64,000 nt of DNA from Chryseobacterium gleum (GTDB lineage Bacteria > Bacteroidota > Bacteroidia > Flavobacteriales_D > Crocinitomicaceae): positions 62,001 to 126,000 of the forward strand of contig CAMDAH010000003.1 in assembly GCA_945888625.1 (NCBI GenBank), read 5' to 3'. Both the position numbers and the translations under genes were made by a program. Shown in pieces: positions 36,876 to 46,381 of this stretch. Numbering within the stretch: position 1 is the first letter of the stretch; each line of letters opens with the position of its first letter. The notes under the pieces are model-generated. The model saw only the letters and a program-made list of their open reading frames with translations. It was not told where the DNA came from and ran no database searches.

Positions 36876-38054
36876 TTATTTCATTTCATTGATTTCATGG
36901 AGTAAACTTCTTGTGTCACTGCCAAATTGTTTTATTTTAATAATTTCTTCACTATCGAGGTCGTATTTCTTTGGGTTTTTTTCCCAGTCTGAGACTGGAA
37001 TTAAGAAAAATCCTTTTGGGGATTTGCCTACTCGTACCCAAAATGGAAGGAATGACCATGATGAGAATTTAACTTTTCCTTCGACAACTGAAAGACCTAA
37101 TTCAACACCTATTCCGCCATTTTTATATTGATCACGTTGACTACTTAAACAATTTCCGAGACTGTATGCAATAGGAACATTTTTTGTTTTATCCATTTTT
37201 GGATGTAAAATTTCCATGGGTTGTACCACATGGGGGTGCATTCCGATAATTGCGTCAGTACCGTTGTCACATAGCCATTGAGCAAGTTGTTTTTGATCAT
37301 TGTTGTAATTACGCTCGTATTCTTTTCCCCAATGTAAGGTCACAATTATAAAATCAGCTAACAAATCTTTTGCTTTTACTAGGTCTTTAGCAATTTGTAT
37401 GGTGTCTATTTTATTAACAATATTGGGAAATTGTACTTCAAGTCCGTTAGTTCCATAAGTATAATTTAAAAATGCGAATTTTTTGTTTTTTATCGTTTTA
37501 ATAAATGGATAGTTTTGATCGCGTTCTTTTTGGTCTTTAAATGTCCCTGTATGCTCAATTTTTAACTCATTAAGCACGTCAATTGTTCTTTCTACGCCCT
37601 TTTTACCTCTATCTTGGGAATGATTATTAGCAGTAATAAAAAAGTCAAAGCCTGCTTTTTTAATCGCTTCAGCATAGCTATCAGGAGAACAAAATTGCGG
37701 GTATCCACTGTAAGGAGGGCCACTTAGCGTAACTTCAAGATTTGCCATCGCAAAATCTGTTCTTTCTACATAAGGAGTTAAAAATTGAAACCAGGTGCTA
37801 TAATCGTATTTATTTTCATTATCAAGCTTGGCAGCATCAATCATTGACTGGTGTCCCATCATGTCACCTACTAAAAACAAGGAAATGGTGGTATCGTTTA
37901 TCTCGGTTTTAACTTTTTGTGATACAGATTTAGGTTCACTTTTTTCGTTTGATTTACTACTTAAAAGACCAAGTGATAAAACCGAGAATATAATTGTGGC
38001 TGTACTCGTTGACATTAAGAATATATATTTCTTTTTTGAGATGATTGATTTCAT
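36876..38054 (-). CDS. CapA/PgsA-type metallophosphatase-fold protein
   Basis: The 392-residue protein has an N-terminal membrane anchor or signal (IFLMSTSTATIIFSVLSLGL, about residues 11-30) and the PGA_cap fold. The motifs are LVGDMMGHQSMIDAA, MANLEVTLSG, FFITANNHSQDRGKKG, IVTLHWGKEYE and GMHPHVVQPMEIL, all metal- or active-site-like positions shared with calcineurin-type phosphatases. CapA of Bacillus takes part in poly-gamma-glutamate capsule export, but many Bacteroidota homologues lack capB/capC and are of unknown role. Neither is present here. The gene converges with the dipeptidase gene with 3 bases between the stops. Confidence 0.88.
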   Translation of the reverse strand: MKSIISKKKYIFLMSTSTATIIFSVLSLGLLSSKSNEKSEPKSVSQKVKTEINDTTISLFLVGDMMGHQSMIDAAKLDNENKYDYSTWFQFLTPYVERTDFAMANLEVTLSGPPYSGYPQFCSPDSYAEAIKKAGFDFFITANNHSQDRGKKGVERTIDVLNELKIEHTGTFKDQKERDQNYPFIKTIKNKKFAFLNYTYGTNGLEVQFPNIVNKIDTIQIAKDLVKAKDLLADFIIVTLHWGKEYERNYNNDQKQLAQWLCDNGTDAIIGMHPHVVQPMEILHPKMDKTKNVPIAYSLGNCLSSQRDQYKNGGIGVELGLSVVEGKVKFSSWSFLPFWVRVGKSPKGFFLIPVSDWEKNPKKYDLDSEEIIKIKQFGSDTRSLLHEINEMK

Positions 38055-38128
38055 AGATGAAATTTTGGAAATAGTTGAAGAGATGTAATAATTTTAATAA
38101 AACTAAAGATGCATTTTAAAGTTAGTGA

Positions 38129-39412
38129 TTATACGCCCGTATTTCCCTCTTCTTTTTTTAGGGCTTTTTCCTTTTCAAGTGCCTCTTTTTGTTTTTTCTT
38201 TTTTTCTTCTTCATCGCTGGCTACTTTTAATTTTATGGCGATAAGTAGTTGCTTATTTTTTTGTTCCAATTCTTTCACGGGAACAAAGCCTACTCCTGTT
38301 AATGGAAAATAATCTTGCAGCTCACCGCTATAATAAAATTCATAACAAATACCGCCAAAGGTGTATACAATGTCGCCGACTTTGAAGTTCGACCCACCAA
38401 CTTCGGGGTTTTTCTTAGGTTTACTTTTATGATACCCAAGGTTGAATAGGGTTCCTAGAATTTCTGGACGATTTTCTAGTGTAAATCCTGCCTTAAGCCA
38501 ATGTGCTTGAAATTGACGCAAGAAAAAGGCAGTATATAAATACGAATAATAATGGTCCCCGCGCTTAATTAGTCGCTGGATAGTCAGATGCTTGTGCGAG
38601 GCAATGGTGTCGTTTACTAATTCTGGAAAGGAGTCGTTTAAATTGACAACATGCTGAAAATAATCGCCTGCGTAGAACTCACTTTTTTTATCAAATACAT
38701 TCTGTTCAATTTTTAAGGCTGTATGTTCTAAAATACCTGTCACACCATAACCTCGATTGGTAGGAAGAATTAAATGATTAAACGGCGTAACGTATTTCTT
38801 AAAAGCTTCGCGTCCTGAGTTAAACATGCGCACTTGTTCGCCAACAAGACACATCACAATAAATCGCGATTCTACACCGGTGAGTTTTGAAACGGAATCT
38901 ATAGCATTTTTATCTGCAATAACGACATCGCAAAATTGTTTCCATTCTCGGACGTTTGACCAAGGAAAGATGGATAATGTTTTTAAATCATTATTAATTT
39001 GAATGCTTGCCAACTCGCTCAGATACGATTTATTGTCAATCATTTTAAGGTTTATTGCATCTAGCATTCTTAAAACTACGCCGACATTATTATTTTTATA
39101 GTATGCCTTCATTAAAATTTTAGCATTACTTGGATAATATTTCGCTAGAATACCAATTGAGCGAAACATCACGTATTCATCGCGTGCGATAGATAAACTA
39201 TCGGTCTTAAATCCTTGATTATACTTGCCTGCCATTTTAGAAAAATATCGGCTGTTGATATCAACCGAACCTTTTTGATTGGTCCATTTAAATTGAACGG
39301 CAAGCGCTGTGAGGATTAAGAATGAAGCAATTACGGCAAGAATATGTAGACAAATAAAATAAGTGTAACGGATAAACTTTTTTAATTTTGGTTTACTCTC
39401 TAAAATTGGCAT
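38129..39412 (-). CDS. Membrane-anchored protein of unknown function, possibly lysozyme-like
   Basis: The 427-residue protein has one N-terminal membrane helix (about 15-40), an extracytoplasmic body and a highly charged Lys/Glu tail (398-424) that is probably a short coiled coil. The body contains SKLTGVESRFIVMCLVGEQV (Glu192), then RGYGVTGILEHTALKIEQ, and later AFFLRQFQAHWLKAGFTLEN followed by RPEILGTLFNLGY. This pattern of a Glu-containing helix, a Gly-rich GxTGI turn and an ILxTLxNxG phrase recalls lysozyme-like transglycosylases of the DUF1402 kind, but from memory only. The segment FKVGDIVYTFGGICYEFYYS (343-362) may be a second small beta domain. Function is undetermined. Confidence 0.7.
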   Translation of the reverse strand: MPILESKPKLKKFIRYTYFICLHILAVIASFLILTALAVQFKWTNQKGSVDINSRYFSKMAGKYNQGFKTDSLSIARDEYVMFRSIGILAKYYPSNAKILMKAYYKNNNVGVVLRMLDAINLKMIDNKSYLSELASIQINNDLKTLSIFPWSNVREWKQFCDVVIADKNAIDSVSKLTGVESRFIVMCLVGEQVRMFNSGREAFKKYVTPFNHLILPTNRGYGVTGILEHTALKIEQNVFDKKSEFYAGDYFQHVVNLNDSFPELVNDTIASHKHLTIQRLIKRGDHYYSYLYTAFFLRQFQAHWLKAGFTLENRPEILGTLFNLGYHKSKPKKNPEVGGSNFKVGDIVYTFGGICYEFYYSGELQDYFPLTGVGFVPVKELEQKNKQLLIAIKLKVASDEEEKKKKQKEALEKEKALKKEEGNTGV

Positions 39413-39522
39413 TTAACTTATTTTATACTTAAATTAAAAATGAATTATTTTAATTTGAGAACAAAATTAAGCGCTTTTACACAATAAAAAAAATAGATTA
39501 ATGAATTGTGTTTTTAAAGTAA

Positions 39523-40143
39523 TTAATAGGCTAAAGTTACTTCGGTTGTATCGAAAGAATTAGTGACAGCGCCGATTAGTCCTTGATTACTGGTGTTCAA
39601 AACCCAATAATAGATTGAATAATTTTCATTTCCATTATTTATACAATAAATGACGGTATCCAAAGGTCCATAGTAATGTTGATCAGTGTTTGGACAACAA
39701 GTTAAGCAGCCTTGGAGTCCTGCCTGCTTAATGTATTGAAGATGATCCCCGGGTTGTGGATTATTATTAATCAAATGGAGACCAACCCACGCCTGTGCTT
39801 TTGTAGAATAATCACGTATGTTTTCTTCGTTTAAAGACAAACTCGAATAATAAATATCTTTTTCAATTTTGAAGTAATTGGATTTGGTTACGTGTAAGGT
39901 GTAACGCTCCATCTTTTCGCGAGGAAATGTAAAGCTATATGTTCCGTCAGTACCAATTGTGGCGGTTTCAATTAAAATTTCCTGTGTACTCGCGATTGGT
40001 ACTTTATAAAGTTGGATTATTGCACCTTGTAAATTGGTTTGATAGGTATCATCTTTAATTGTGCCCTTGAGTGTAAAATTCCCTGTGCCTTTCTCGCATG
40101 AAAAAAGCATAATTATCAGTAAGAAATAAAGAATATTTCGCAT
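39523..40143 (-). CDS. Lipoprotein with carboxypeptidase-regulatory-like beta domain
   Basis: The 206-residue product has a lipoprotein signal (MRNILYFLLIIMLFSC, Cys16). Residues 21-105 form a CarboxypepD_reg-like beta sandwich (FTLKGTIKDDTYQTNLQGAI, then TIGTDGTYSFTFPREKMERY). The second half contains CLTCC (about 145-149) and GPLDTVIYCINNGNENYSIY, which suggests disulphides. I do not recognise a named family. It is encoded 2 bases after the FkbM methyltransferase on the same strand. It is followed by a 110-base AT-rich gap holding a TAATTTTG box (39462-39469, minus) that could serve the next gene. Confidence 0.7.
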   Translation of the reverse strand: MRNILYFLLIIMLFSCEKGTGNFTLKGTIKDDTYQTNLQGAIIQLYKVPIASTQEILIETATIGTDGTYSFTFPREKMERYTLHVTKSNYFKIEKDIYYSSLSLNEENIRDYSTKAQAWVGLHLINNNPQPGDHLQYIKQAGLQGCLTCCPNTDQHYYGPLDTVIYCINNGNENYSIYYWVLNTSNQGLIGAVTNSFDTTEVTLAY

Positions 40144-40145
40144 GA

Positions 40146-40916
40146 CTATTGGATGTTATGTGTTTTTTCGAAAGTTTCTTTTTGTTCGTTTGGAATAAAT
40201 AAAAAATCACCAACCTCTTTTTGTATACCCCTTTCTGCAATAAATTTAAAGTCGCAAATGCCATATTGGCAATAATTTAATTCGTCGAAATAAGTAACAA
40301 AGGAAGCGATGTGTTTCTCGGAAATTTCAACTTGAATCATTGGCCTGTGCTTGGCAATGATCTCTTTGATTTCATTAAAAACCAACCACTCATACCCTTC
40401 AATATCGCATTTTATGTAATCAATGGTGGAGAGATTTGCCAATAATTCACTTCCTTTTCGAATCGCAACTTTTGTTGTTTTTTGTGTGCTCGTATCCTCG
40501 TTTTCTCCAATTACATGTGGAAGTCCTGTTCGAATAACGCCATTTGATTCAGGGAGCACCATGTCGATTTCGCCATTTTCTAGTCCAAGGGCAAGATGGT
40601 GTAAATTAACCTGTGGAAATGGTCTTAAAAACTTTTGCAGAATAGCATAAAATGGGGCAATTGGCTCAATACAAATCACTTTCCCTTTTGGACTTAATCG
40701 GGCAAAGTTTTTAGCGAAGTAGCCAAGGTTAGCGCCGATATCAATCACAGTGAAGTCGTTTTTTATCAGTGATTTAACAGCGTAATGAAATTTAAATCGT
40801 TTGTCGCGCTTTAGCATGCCTAAATCAAACAACAGATAAAATCCCTTGTGCAAGGCGCTCAAATAGGCTGACTGTGAAAGTACCTTAAAAAGTAACTTTT
40901 TAATTAGGTGAATCAT
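40146..40916 (-). CDS. FkbM-family methyltransferase
   Basis: The 256-residue protein has a class I AdoMet-binding fold: FTVIDIGANLGYFAKNFARL (motif I, about 56-75), GKVICIEPIAPFYAILQKFL and YIKCDIEGYEWLVFNEIKEI, the last being the FkbM signature with its acidic motif. Family members O-methylate sugars, macrolides or lipids; in Bacteroidota they often lie in glycan loci. There are no glycosyltransferase genes beside it here, only a lipoprotein gene 2 bases downstream, so the substrate is unknown. The start is the ATG at 40914-40916. Confidence 0.88.
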   Translation of the reverse strand: MIHLIKKLLFKVLSQSAYLSALHKGFYLLFDLGMLKRDKRFKFHYAVKSLIKNDFTVIDIGANLGYFAKNFARLSPKGKVICIEPIAPFYAILQKFLRPFPQVNLHHLALGLENGEIDMVLPESNGVIRTGLPHVIGENEDTSTQKTTKVAIRKGSELLANLSTIDYIKCDIEGYEWLVFNEIKEIIAKHRPMIQVEISEKHIASFVTYFDELNYCQYGICDFKFIAERGIQKEVGDFLFIPNEQKETFEKTHNIQ

Positions 40917-41015
40917 CTACTACGAAGTTACTATTATGGTATTAATTTGTACTAATAAATACGAGAAAAAGAAATGTCTTTAGTAAAATTGTACTTTTAT
41001 ATGTTTTAAATCGAG

Positions 41016-43349
41016 ATGAAAAGTTTTCTATTAATTCTATTTCTTGGTCTTTCTTGGAGTCATTCTGCTCAGCTCAATCTGAGTGAAATTATGAGTGGTC
41101 AAAATTATTTTGGGTACCTGCCTCAAAATCCTTTCTGGTCATATGATGGAAAGTCAATTTATTTTAGTTGGCAGCGAAAGGAGGATTTAGGAGCGTCTCT
41201 TTATGCCTATAACTATAAAAATAAGGCAATAGCTAGGCTTGATTCTACACAGATTAGTCGGGTAATCGAATACGATGCATCGCAACATAATTTTAAAGTG
41301 CAGTATTTTGAAAGTAACACCATGCTCGCTGCTTTGTATAAAATTAACGGTGATCTTTTACCTTGCTATCAAAGTAATAATGGGATTAGTAACATTCAGC
41401 GACTTAATGATCCCAACAAAATTATTTTTCAACAGGAGTTGAATTTACTGGAATGGGAAAATAAAGAGGGGAAATCTACCTTAAAACAACGCACTAATTT
41501 TTTTATGGGCCTTGAAAAAACAACAACAGAGGACACCAGTTTTTTATCAAAACAACAAGAGGAGCTTTTTGAGTATTTTAAGGATCGGAAGAAAAGAAAA
41601 AATTGGGCCAAATTACAGGGTAATGTTGCACTTTTCCCAAAACCAAAAGCCAATTACTTAGGGGAGGGTAATCTTTCTTCGCTGAATATCAATCCGATGG
41701 GTTCTTTTGTAGCACTCGTAATGAGTACCGAGATTTCGCAGGATGAAACCAAAGTAGCTGCGTTTGTAACTGAGAATGGACAAGTTCAACTTAATGCTGC
41801 TCGTTCAAAGGTATCGTTTAATGAACCAAATCAACGATTAGCAATTTTAAGTTTAGCAACAGATTCACTGAAATGGATTGATTTCTCAAAGCTTTCTTCC
41901 ATTCGTAAAAAACCAAGTTATTTAGATACCTTGAGTTCTTCTTATTTTGAAATGGATAGGTCAATTTTCATACATCCATTGAAATTTGATAAGTCAACTA
42001 ATTTTGCTTTGGCTGATTTGCGAAGTGCAGACAACAAGGATCGTTGGATTGTATTAATTGACCTTGAAAAAGGAAGCGTTGAGGAGTTAAATCATCAACA
42101 CGATGATGCATGGATTGGAGGGCCTGGAATTTCATCGTGGAACGAGGAAGTGGCAGTACTAGATTGGTTCGAAGATGGTAAATCATTTTATTTTCAATCT
42201 GAGCATACCGGTTTTTCACACTTGTACGTATTTGATTTAGCTAGTAAGCAAATAAGCGCGCTCACGTCCGGGAATTTTGAGGTATATGGGGCACAATTAT
42301 CAATTGACAAAAAGCGCTTTTATATTTCAGCAAATAAAACCCATGCAGGAAACCGGGATTTTTATCATTTAGATAGTAAAAGTTTAGAGTGGACAACAAT
42401 TTTAAGTGCTGATGGTTACCACGACGTGCAAGTTTCACCCGATGAAAAGTCCTTGTTAGTGCGCTATTCCAATGCGAATACACCATGGGAATTGTACACA
42501 GCGCCTAACGAGATGAGTGCTAAAATGCTCCGATTTACTTATTCCACAACACCTAATTTTCAATCTTATGCATGGCGAAAACCGCCTGTAATTCAGTTTG
42601 TTGCGAGTGATAGCGTGAAGGTTGCAGCAAGAATATATAATCCAGAAAGGTCAGTTAAAAATGGCGCTGCCGTTTTATTTGTACACGGTGCGGGCTATTT
42701 ACAGAACGCGCACAACTATTGGAGTAATTATTACCGAGAATACATGTTTCATAACTTATTATGCGACCTCGGCTATACCGTTTTGGACGTCGATTATCGT
42801 GCAAGCGAAGGGTACGGTAGGGATTATCGAACGGCCATCTATCGACATATGGGAGGAAGAGATTTGAACGATTTTATTGACGCGAAAGATTTCTTGGTTA
42901 AACAACATGGAATTGATTCCAATAGGGTTGGAATTTACGGTGGCTCCTACGGTGGTTTTATTACCCTGATGGGCTTACTCACAAAGCCAACTGAATTTGC
43001 ATGTGGAGCTGCTTTACGTTCTGTAACAGATTGGGCGCATTACAACCACGAATACACGAGTAATATTCTCAATTATCCACAAACAGATCCCGATGCGTAT
43101 CGAAAAAGCTCCCCCATCTATTATGCAAAAAACTTAAGTAAACCACTTCTTATGCTGCATGGAATGGTGGACGATAATGTGCAATTTCAGGACGTGGTGC
43201 GCCTTAGTCAGCGGTTTATTGAATACGGAAAGAAAGATTGGGAATTAGCCGTTTATCCCGTCGAAGCGCACGGATTTAGTGAAGCTTATTCTTGGCAAGA
43301 TGAATACCGAAGGATTTTTGAGCTGTTTGAAAAACATTTAAAAAAATAA
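41016..43349 (+). CDS. Secreted S9-family prolyl oligopeptidase (DPP IV-like)
   Basis: The 777-residue enzyme has a signal peptide (MKSFLLILFLGLSWSHSAQ), a beta-propeller N-terminal domain (about 40-530, with PQNPFWSYDGKSIYFSW and VQVSPDEKSLLVRYS) and a C-terminal alpha/beta hydrolase. The catalytic triad is Ser644 in GIYGGSYGGFITLMG, Asp719 in HGMVDDNVQF and His752 in VEAHGFSEAYSW. The order and spacing match dipeptidyl peptidase IV and related exopeptidases. It is predicted to trim peptides in the periplasm or at the surface, complementing the M1 and S8 peptidases upstream. The GNAT gene starts 6 bases after its stop. Confidence 0.93.
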   Translation: MKSFLLILFLGLSWSHSAQLNLSEIMSGQNYFGYLPQNPFWSYDGKSIYFSWQRKEDLGASLYAYNYKNKAIARLDSTQISRVIEYDASQHNFKVQYFESNTMLAALYKINGDLLPCYQSNNGISNIQRLNDPNKIIFQQELNLLEWENKEGKSTLKQRTNFFMGLEKTTTEDTSFLSKQQEELFEYFKDRKKRKNWAKLQGNVALFPKPKANYLGEGNLSSLNINPMGSFVALVMSTEISQDETKVAAFVTENGQVQLNAARSKVSFNEPNQRLAILSLATDSLKWIDFSKLSSIRKKPSYLDTLSSSYFEMDRSIFIHPLKFDKSTNFALADLRSADNKDRWIVLIDLEKGSVEELNHQHDDAWIGGPGISSWNEEVAVLDWFEDGKSFYFQSEHTGFSHLYVFDLASKQISALTSGNFEVYGAQLSIDKKRFYISANKTHAGNRDFYHLDSKSLEWTTILSADGYHDVQVSPDEKSLLVRYSNANTPWELYTAPNEMSAKMLRFTYSTTPNFQSYAWRKPPVIQFVASDSVKVAARIYNPERSVKNGAAVLFVHGAGYLQNAHNYWSNYYREYMFHNLLCDLGYTVLDVDYRASEGYGRDYRTAIYRHMGGRDLNDFIDAKDFLVKQHGIDSNRVGIYGGSYGGFITLMGLLTKPTEFACGAALRSVTDWAHYNHEYTSNILNYPQTDPDAYRKSSPIYYAKNLSKPLLMLHGMVDDNVQFQDVVRLSQRFIEYGKKDWELAVYPVEAHGFSEAYSWQDEYRRIFELFEKHLKK

Positions 43350-43355
43350 TTACAT

Positions 43356-43796
43356 ATGATTACGGTGAGGGAGTTAACAGATAAAGAGGAAATGCTCAAA
43401 TATATTTTAGTGTTAAAGGAGTTATACCCAAGTTTAACCCCGGAGGAATATGCAACTGAATTGGATCGGATGTTGCCGCATAACTACGGACAAGTAGGTG
43501 TGTTTGAGGAAGAGCGTTGTCTTGGGCTTAGCGGCTTTTGGATTGGCACTAAGTTATGGTGTGGAAAGTACTTAGAGCTGGATAACATCATTGTTTCCGA
43601 GAAAAGCAGGAGCCAAGGTGTAGGTAAATTAATTTTTGATTTTCTACATAAAAAAGCGTTGGAACACGATTGTACCATGCTATCATTGGATTCCTATACT
43701 TCCAATTTTAAAGCACATAAGTTTTTTTACAATGAAGGATTCAGTCCAAAAGGATTCCATTTTATAAATATCCTCAAAGAAGATAAAGTCCGGTAA
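43356..43796 (+). CDS. GNAT-family N-acetyltransferase
   Basis: The 146-residue protein has the GNAT core. Strand-helix elements ITVRELTDKEEMLKYIL and CLGLSGFWIGTKLWCGKYLEL lead to motif A, IIVSEKSRSQGVGKLIFDFL, where the RSQGVGK loop binds the acetyl-CoA pyrophosphate. The closing phrase FKAHKFFYNEGFSPKGFHFI is also typical. The acceptor cannot be predicted. It is probably co-transcribed with the S9 peptidase 6 bases upstream. Confidence 0.9.
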   Translation: MITVRELTDKEEMLKYILVLKELYPSLTPEEYATELDRMLPHNYGQVGVFEEERCLGLSGFWIGTKLWCGKYLELDNIIVSEKSRSQGVGKLIFDFLHKKALEHDCTMLSLDSYTSNFKAHKFFYNEGFSPKGFHFINILKEDKVR

Positions 43797-43833
43797 ACAA
43801 GCGGGCTGTTAAATAGCAAATTTTAAATACACC

Positions 43834-44847
43834 ATGATAAAAATAATAAGTCGACAAGTTCTTCTTTTCATCGCAATAATTGGTTTTACCGTTTTTAGTG
43901 CATGCAGTAGGGGAGTGAAAAAGGAGGCGAATGCAACGAAATACGATAAAGTACCGGTAGCAAGTGCAAATATGGACTCTTTTGACGTTAATTCAAGAGA
44001 TTCCTCGCTTACGACTATCGCGCTTGACTCGTCAAAGAAAATGGAAATCCCTGCAACTGCGAATGAAAAGTTAGTTGTTGATCATACAGCCTACAGTCTT
44101 TTATATAGCGAAGAGCACGAACAGGCAATTTGGATTGCGTACGAACTAACGAGCGAGGAAACAAATCGAAAATTTGAACGATCTAATAAATTTACCGAAG
44201 ACGATGCCATCAAAACTGGTTCGGCAAATGATGTTGATTACAAAGGTTCTGGGTATGATCGTGGCCATTTAGCACCTGCAGCTGATATGTCGTGGTCTAA
44301 TCAAACTATGCAAGAATCTTTTTACTACAGTAATATGAGTCCTCAAGACCCAAGTTTCAATAGGGGGATATGGAAAAAATTGGAGGAGCTAGTTCGGACT
44401 TGGGCAGTTGAAAACAAAGCACTTTACGTAGTTACTGGTCCAGTATTAACAAAAGGTTTACCGACAATTGGCCCTAGTAAAGTTAGTGTACCGGAATATT
44501 ATTACAAAGTACTGCTGGACTACAGTGAGCCTGATTTCAAAGCGATAGGGTTTATTCTTCCTAATAAAGCGGGTAGTGGAAGTCTTGAAGCTTTTGCAGT
44601 TTCCGTTGATAAAGTGGAAAAAATTACGGGATTGGATTTCTTTCCTATGTTACCTAATAACAAAGAAAGCGTCCTCGAAAACTCCATCTGTATTTCTTGT
44701 TGGTCATGGAAAGCAACTAAAACGCCATCGAGCAACCTTGAGAAAGGGACCTCAACTTCAGTTCAATGTGGCGGTGTAACTAAAAGTGGCAACCAGTGCA
44801 GGAGAACAACCACCGACCCCAGTGGTTTTTGCTACCAGCATCAGTAA
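43834..44847 (+). CDS. Lipoprotein DNA/RNA non-specific endonuclease with C-terminal Cys/His module
   Basis: The 337-residue protein has a lipoprotein-type signal ending near VFSAC (Cys24). The nuclease domain (about 85-295) is of the NUC1/Serratia type: DRGHLAPAADM at 142-152 with catalytic His145, then YYSNMSPQDPSFNRGIWKKL carrying the metal-binding Asn, and LYVVTGPVL. The final 25 residues carry C-x7-C-x9-C-x3-H (CGGVTKSGNQC, then GFCYQH), a small zinc-binding-like module seen appended to various proteins (DUF5763-like). The enzyme would degrade external nucleic acids for nutrient use or biofilm turnover. No cognate inhibitor gene is adjacent, which fits an exported nuclease. Confidence 0.9.
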   Translation: MIKIISRQVLLFIAIIGFTVFSACSRGVKKEANATKYDKVPVASANMDSFDVNSRDSSLTTIALDSSKKMEIPATANEKLVVDHTAYSLLYSEEHEQAIWIAYELTSEETNRKFERSNKFTEDDAIKTGSANDVDYKGSGYDRGHLAPAADMSWSNQTMQESFYYSNMSPQDPSFNRGIWKKLEELVRTWAVENKALYVVTGPVLTKGLPTIGPSKVSVPEYYYKVLLDYSEPDFKAIGFILPNKAGSGSLEAFAVSVDKVEKITGLDFFPMLPNNKESVLENSICISCWSWKATKTPSSNLEKGTSTSVQCGGVTKSGNQCRRTTTDPSGFCYQHQ

Positions 44848-45198
44848 GTTACGTTGGATTTACAAATATTTAATTATTTAGTAAAGATAAGTTGTTGCTA
44901 GCTACACACTTGAATCAATCAATTACAAGTATTTTTGAATGCATTTAATATCAATGTAACATTGAACAAAACAGCGCGTACAAATCCGAAGTTTTAAAAA
45001 TGGATGTATGAACAACTTAACAGAATCACTGAGAACAAAATCGCTTCACCAAGCAAAAATTAAGTTATCTAAACACAGGGAACTTGGTTCAAAAAGTCAC
45101 CTAAATATTTTTCAGGTCGCCAATCTAATGGATAAGATTTTCAATTACGGAAAACAAGCTGATCAAAATAACTCCATTTTCTTTTCGGTTGGCATGAA
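44848..45198. other. AT-rich intergenic stretch between nuclease and mnmA
   Basis: This 351-base interval between the stops of the nuclease gene and mnmA holds no recognisable gene apart from a doubtful 64-codon frame at 45008. I found no tRNA, no strong hairpin-plus-T terminator and no clear direct repeat in it. Confidence 0.6.
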
Positions 45199-45202
45199 TT
45201 AA
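45008..45202 (+). CDS. Doubtful small protein, 64 residues
   Basis: An ATG-started frame encodes 64 residues beginning MNNLTESLRTKSLHQAKIKL, hydrophilic and Lys-rich, with no signal peptide, membrane segment or motif I recognise. It fills the only long gap in this part of the window and its stop overlaps the mnmA stop by 4 bases. No convincing ribosome binding site or promoter box precedes it. Its amino acid composition is plausible for a real protein, but chance is equally likely in a 350-base gap. Confidence 0.25.
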   Translation: MNNLTESLRTKSLHQAKIKLSKHRELGSKSHLNIFQVANLMDKIFNYGKQADQNNSIFFSVGMN

Positions 45203-46377
45203 TGTTCTATTACGCCTGAACCGATCAATTCCTCACCCAAATACCAAGCGGCAAATTGCCCAGGCGTAACGCCTTTCTGCTTTTTGCTAAATAAAATATA
45301 AAATTGGTCATCTTGCTCAATCAGTTGGGCTTCCTGCAAGGGCTGTCGATAGCGTATTCTGACAAGACACGTCAGCGATTTTTCTTTACTAAATAATTCA
45401 TTGATATTAAACCAATTAATGCTATTTGCTTCAAGTTTTAAGGCATATTTATTCAGTCCATCATGATCAGCTGTCTGACCTGTAAAAAGAAGGTTGGAGA
45501 CCGTATCTATTCCAATCACAAAACTCGGATGTACCTGTCCTCCAACTTTTAATCCTTTTCGTTGCCCAATCGTAAAATAGTGTGCTCCCTGATGTTGTCC
45601 TATTTTGGTTCCACTGTTTTCATTGTAAATAAATGCTTCCGCAAGAACGGAAACATTTTCTGATGTGGGCTCGATACTATTGTAGCTTTTATACGATTCA
45701 AAATCCAAAGGTATTTCAATAATATCGCCTTTCTTTGTTTTAAGTTTCTGCTGTAAAAACGTTGGAAGACTAATTTTTCCAACAAAACACAATCCTTGGG
45801 AATCCTTTTTTTGCGCAGTCACCAAATTTAGTTCTTCTGCTATACGACGAACTTCCTTTTTTTCTAAGTTGCCAATAGGAAAAAGGGCACGTGCAAGTTG
45901 TTGTTGTGTGATTTGACATAGGAAATACGACTGATCTTTCGTTTTGTCTATTCCAGCGTGTAGGGAATAACTTCCGTCGGTATTGGTCATTTTGCGACAA
46001 TAATGCCCGGTGGCTACGAAATCGGCACCCAGTTGCATTGCGGCCTCTAAAAACACATCAAATTTAATTTCTCTATTGCATAAAACGTCAGGATTGGGTG
46101 TCCTTCCTCGCTGATATTCGTCAAACATATAATCTACAATACGATTTTTGTATGCTTCGCTTAAGTCGATTACTTGAAATGGAATTCCCAGTTGCTGGGC
46201 AATTAAAAGCGCATCGTTTGAATCCTCGATCCATGGACATTCATCTGCTATCGTTACACTTTCGTCGTGCCAATTTCGCATAAAGATGCCAATTACCTCG
46301 TAGCCTTGCTGAATTAACAAATGGGCGGATACACTAGAATCAACTCCACCAGATAGACCAACAACAACTCGTTTCAT
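45199..46377 (-). CDS. mnmA: tRNA-specific 2-thiouridylase
   Basis: MnmA puts sulphur on U34 of tRNAs for Lys, Glu and Gln. The 392 residues show the N-type PP-loop [15 protein letters not shown] at the start. The first catalytic Cys is in NPDVLCNREIKF, the second in DSQGLCFVG (persulphide carrier), and FTIGQRKGLKVGG is in the C-terminal region. The start is the ATG at 46375-46377. A TAATTTTG box (46382-46389, minus) ends 4 bases upstream, which would make the transcript nearly leaderless. A tiny yqaE gene precedes it on the same strand. Confidence 0.97.
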   Translation of the reverse strand: MKRVVVGLSGGVDSSVSAHLLIQQGYEVIGIFMRNWHDESVTIADECPWIEDSNDALLIAQQLGIPFQVIDLSEAYKNRIVDYMFDEYQRGRTPNPDVLCNREIKFDVFLEAAMQLGADFVATGHYCRKMTNTDGSYSLHAGIDKTKDQSYFLCQITQQQLARALFPIGNLEKKEVRRIAEELNLVTAQKKDSQGLCFVGKISLPTFLQQKLKTKKGDIIEIPLDFESYKSYNSIEPTSENVSVLAEAFIYNENSGTKIGQHQGAHYFTIGQRKGLKVGGQVHPSFVIGIDTVSNLLFTGQTADHDGLNKYALKLEANSINWFNINELFSKEKSLTCLVRIRYRQPLQEAQLIEQDDQFYILFSKKQKGVTPGQFAAWYLGEELIGSGVIEH

Positions 46378-46381
46378 GGAA

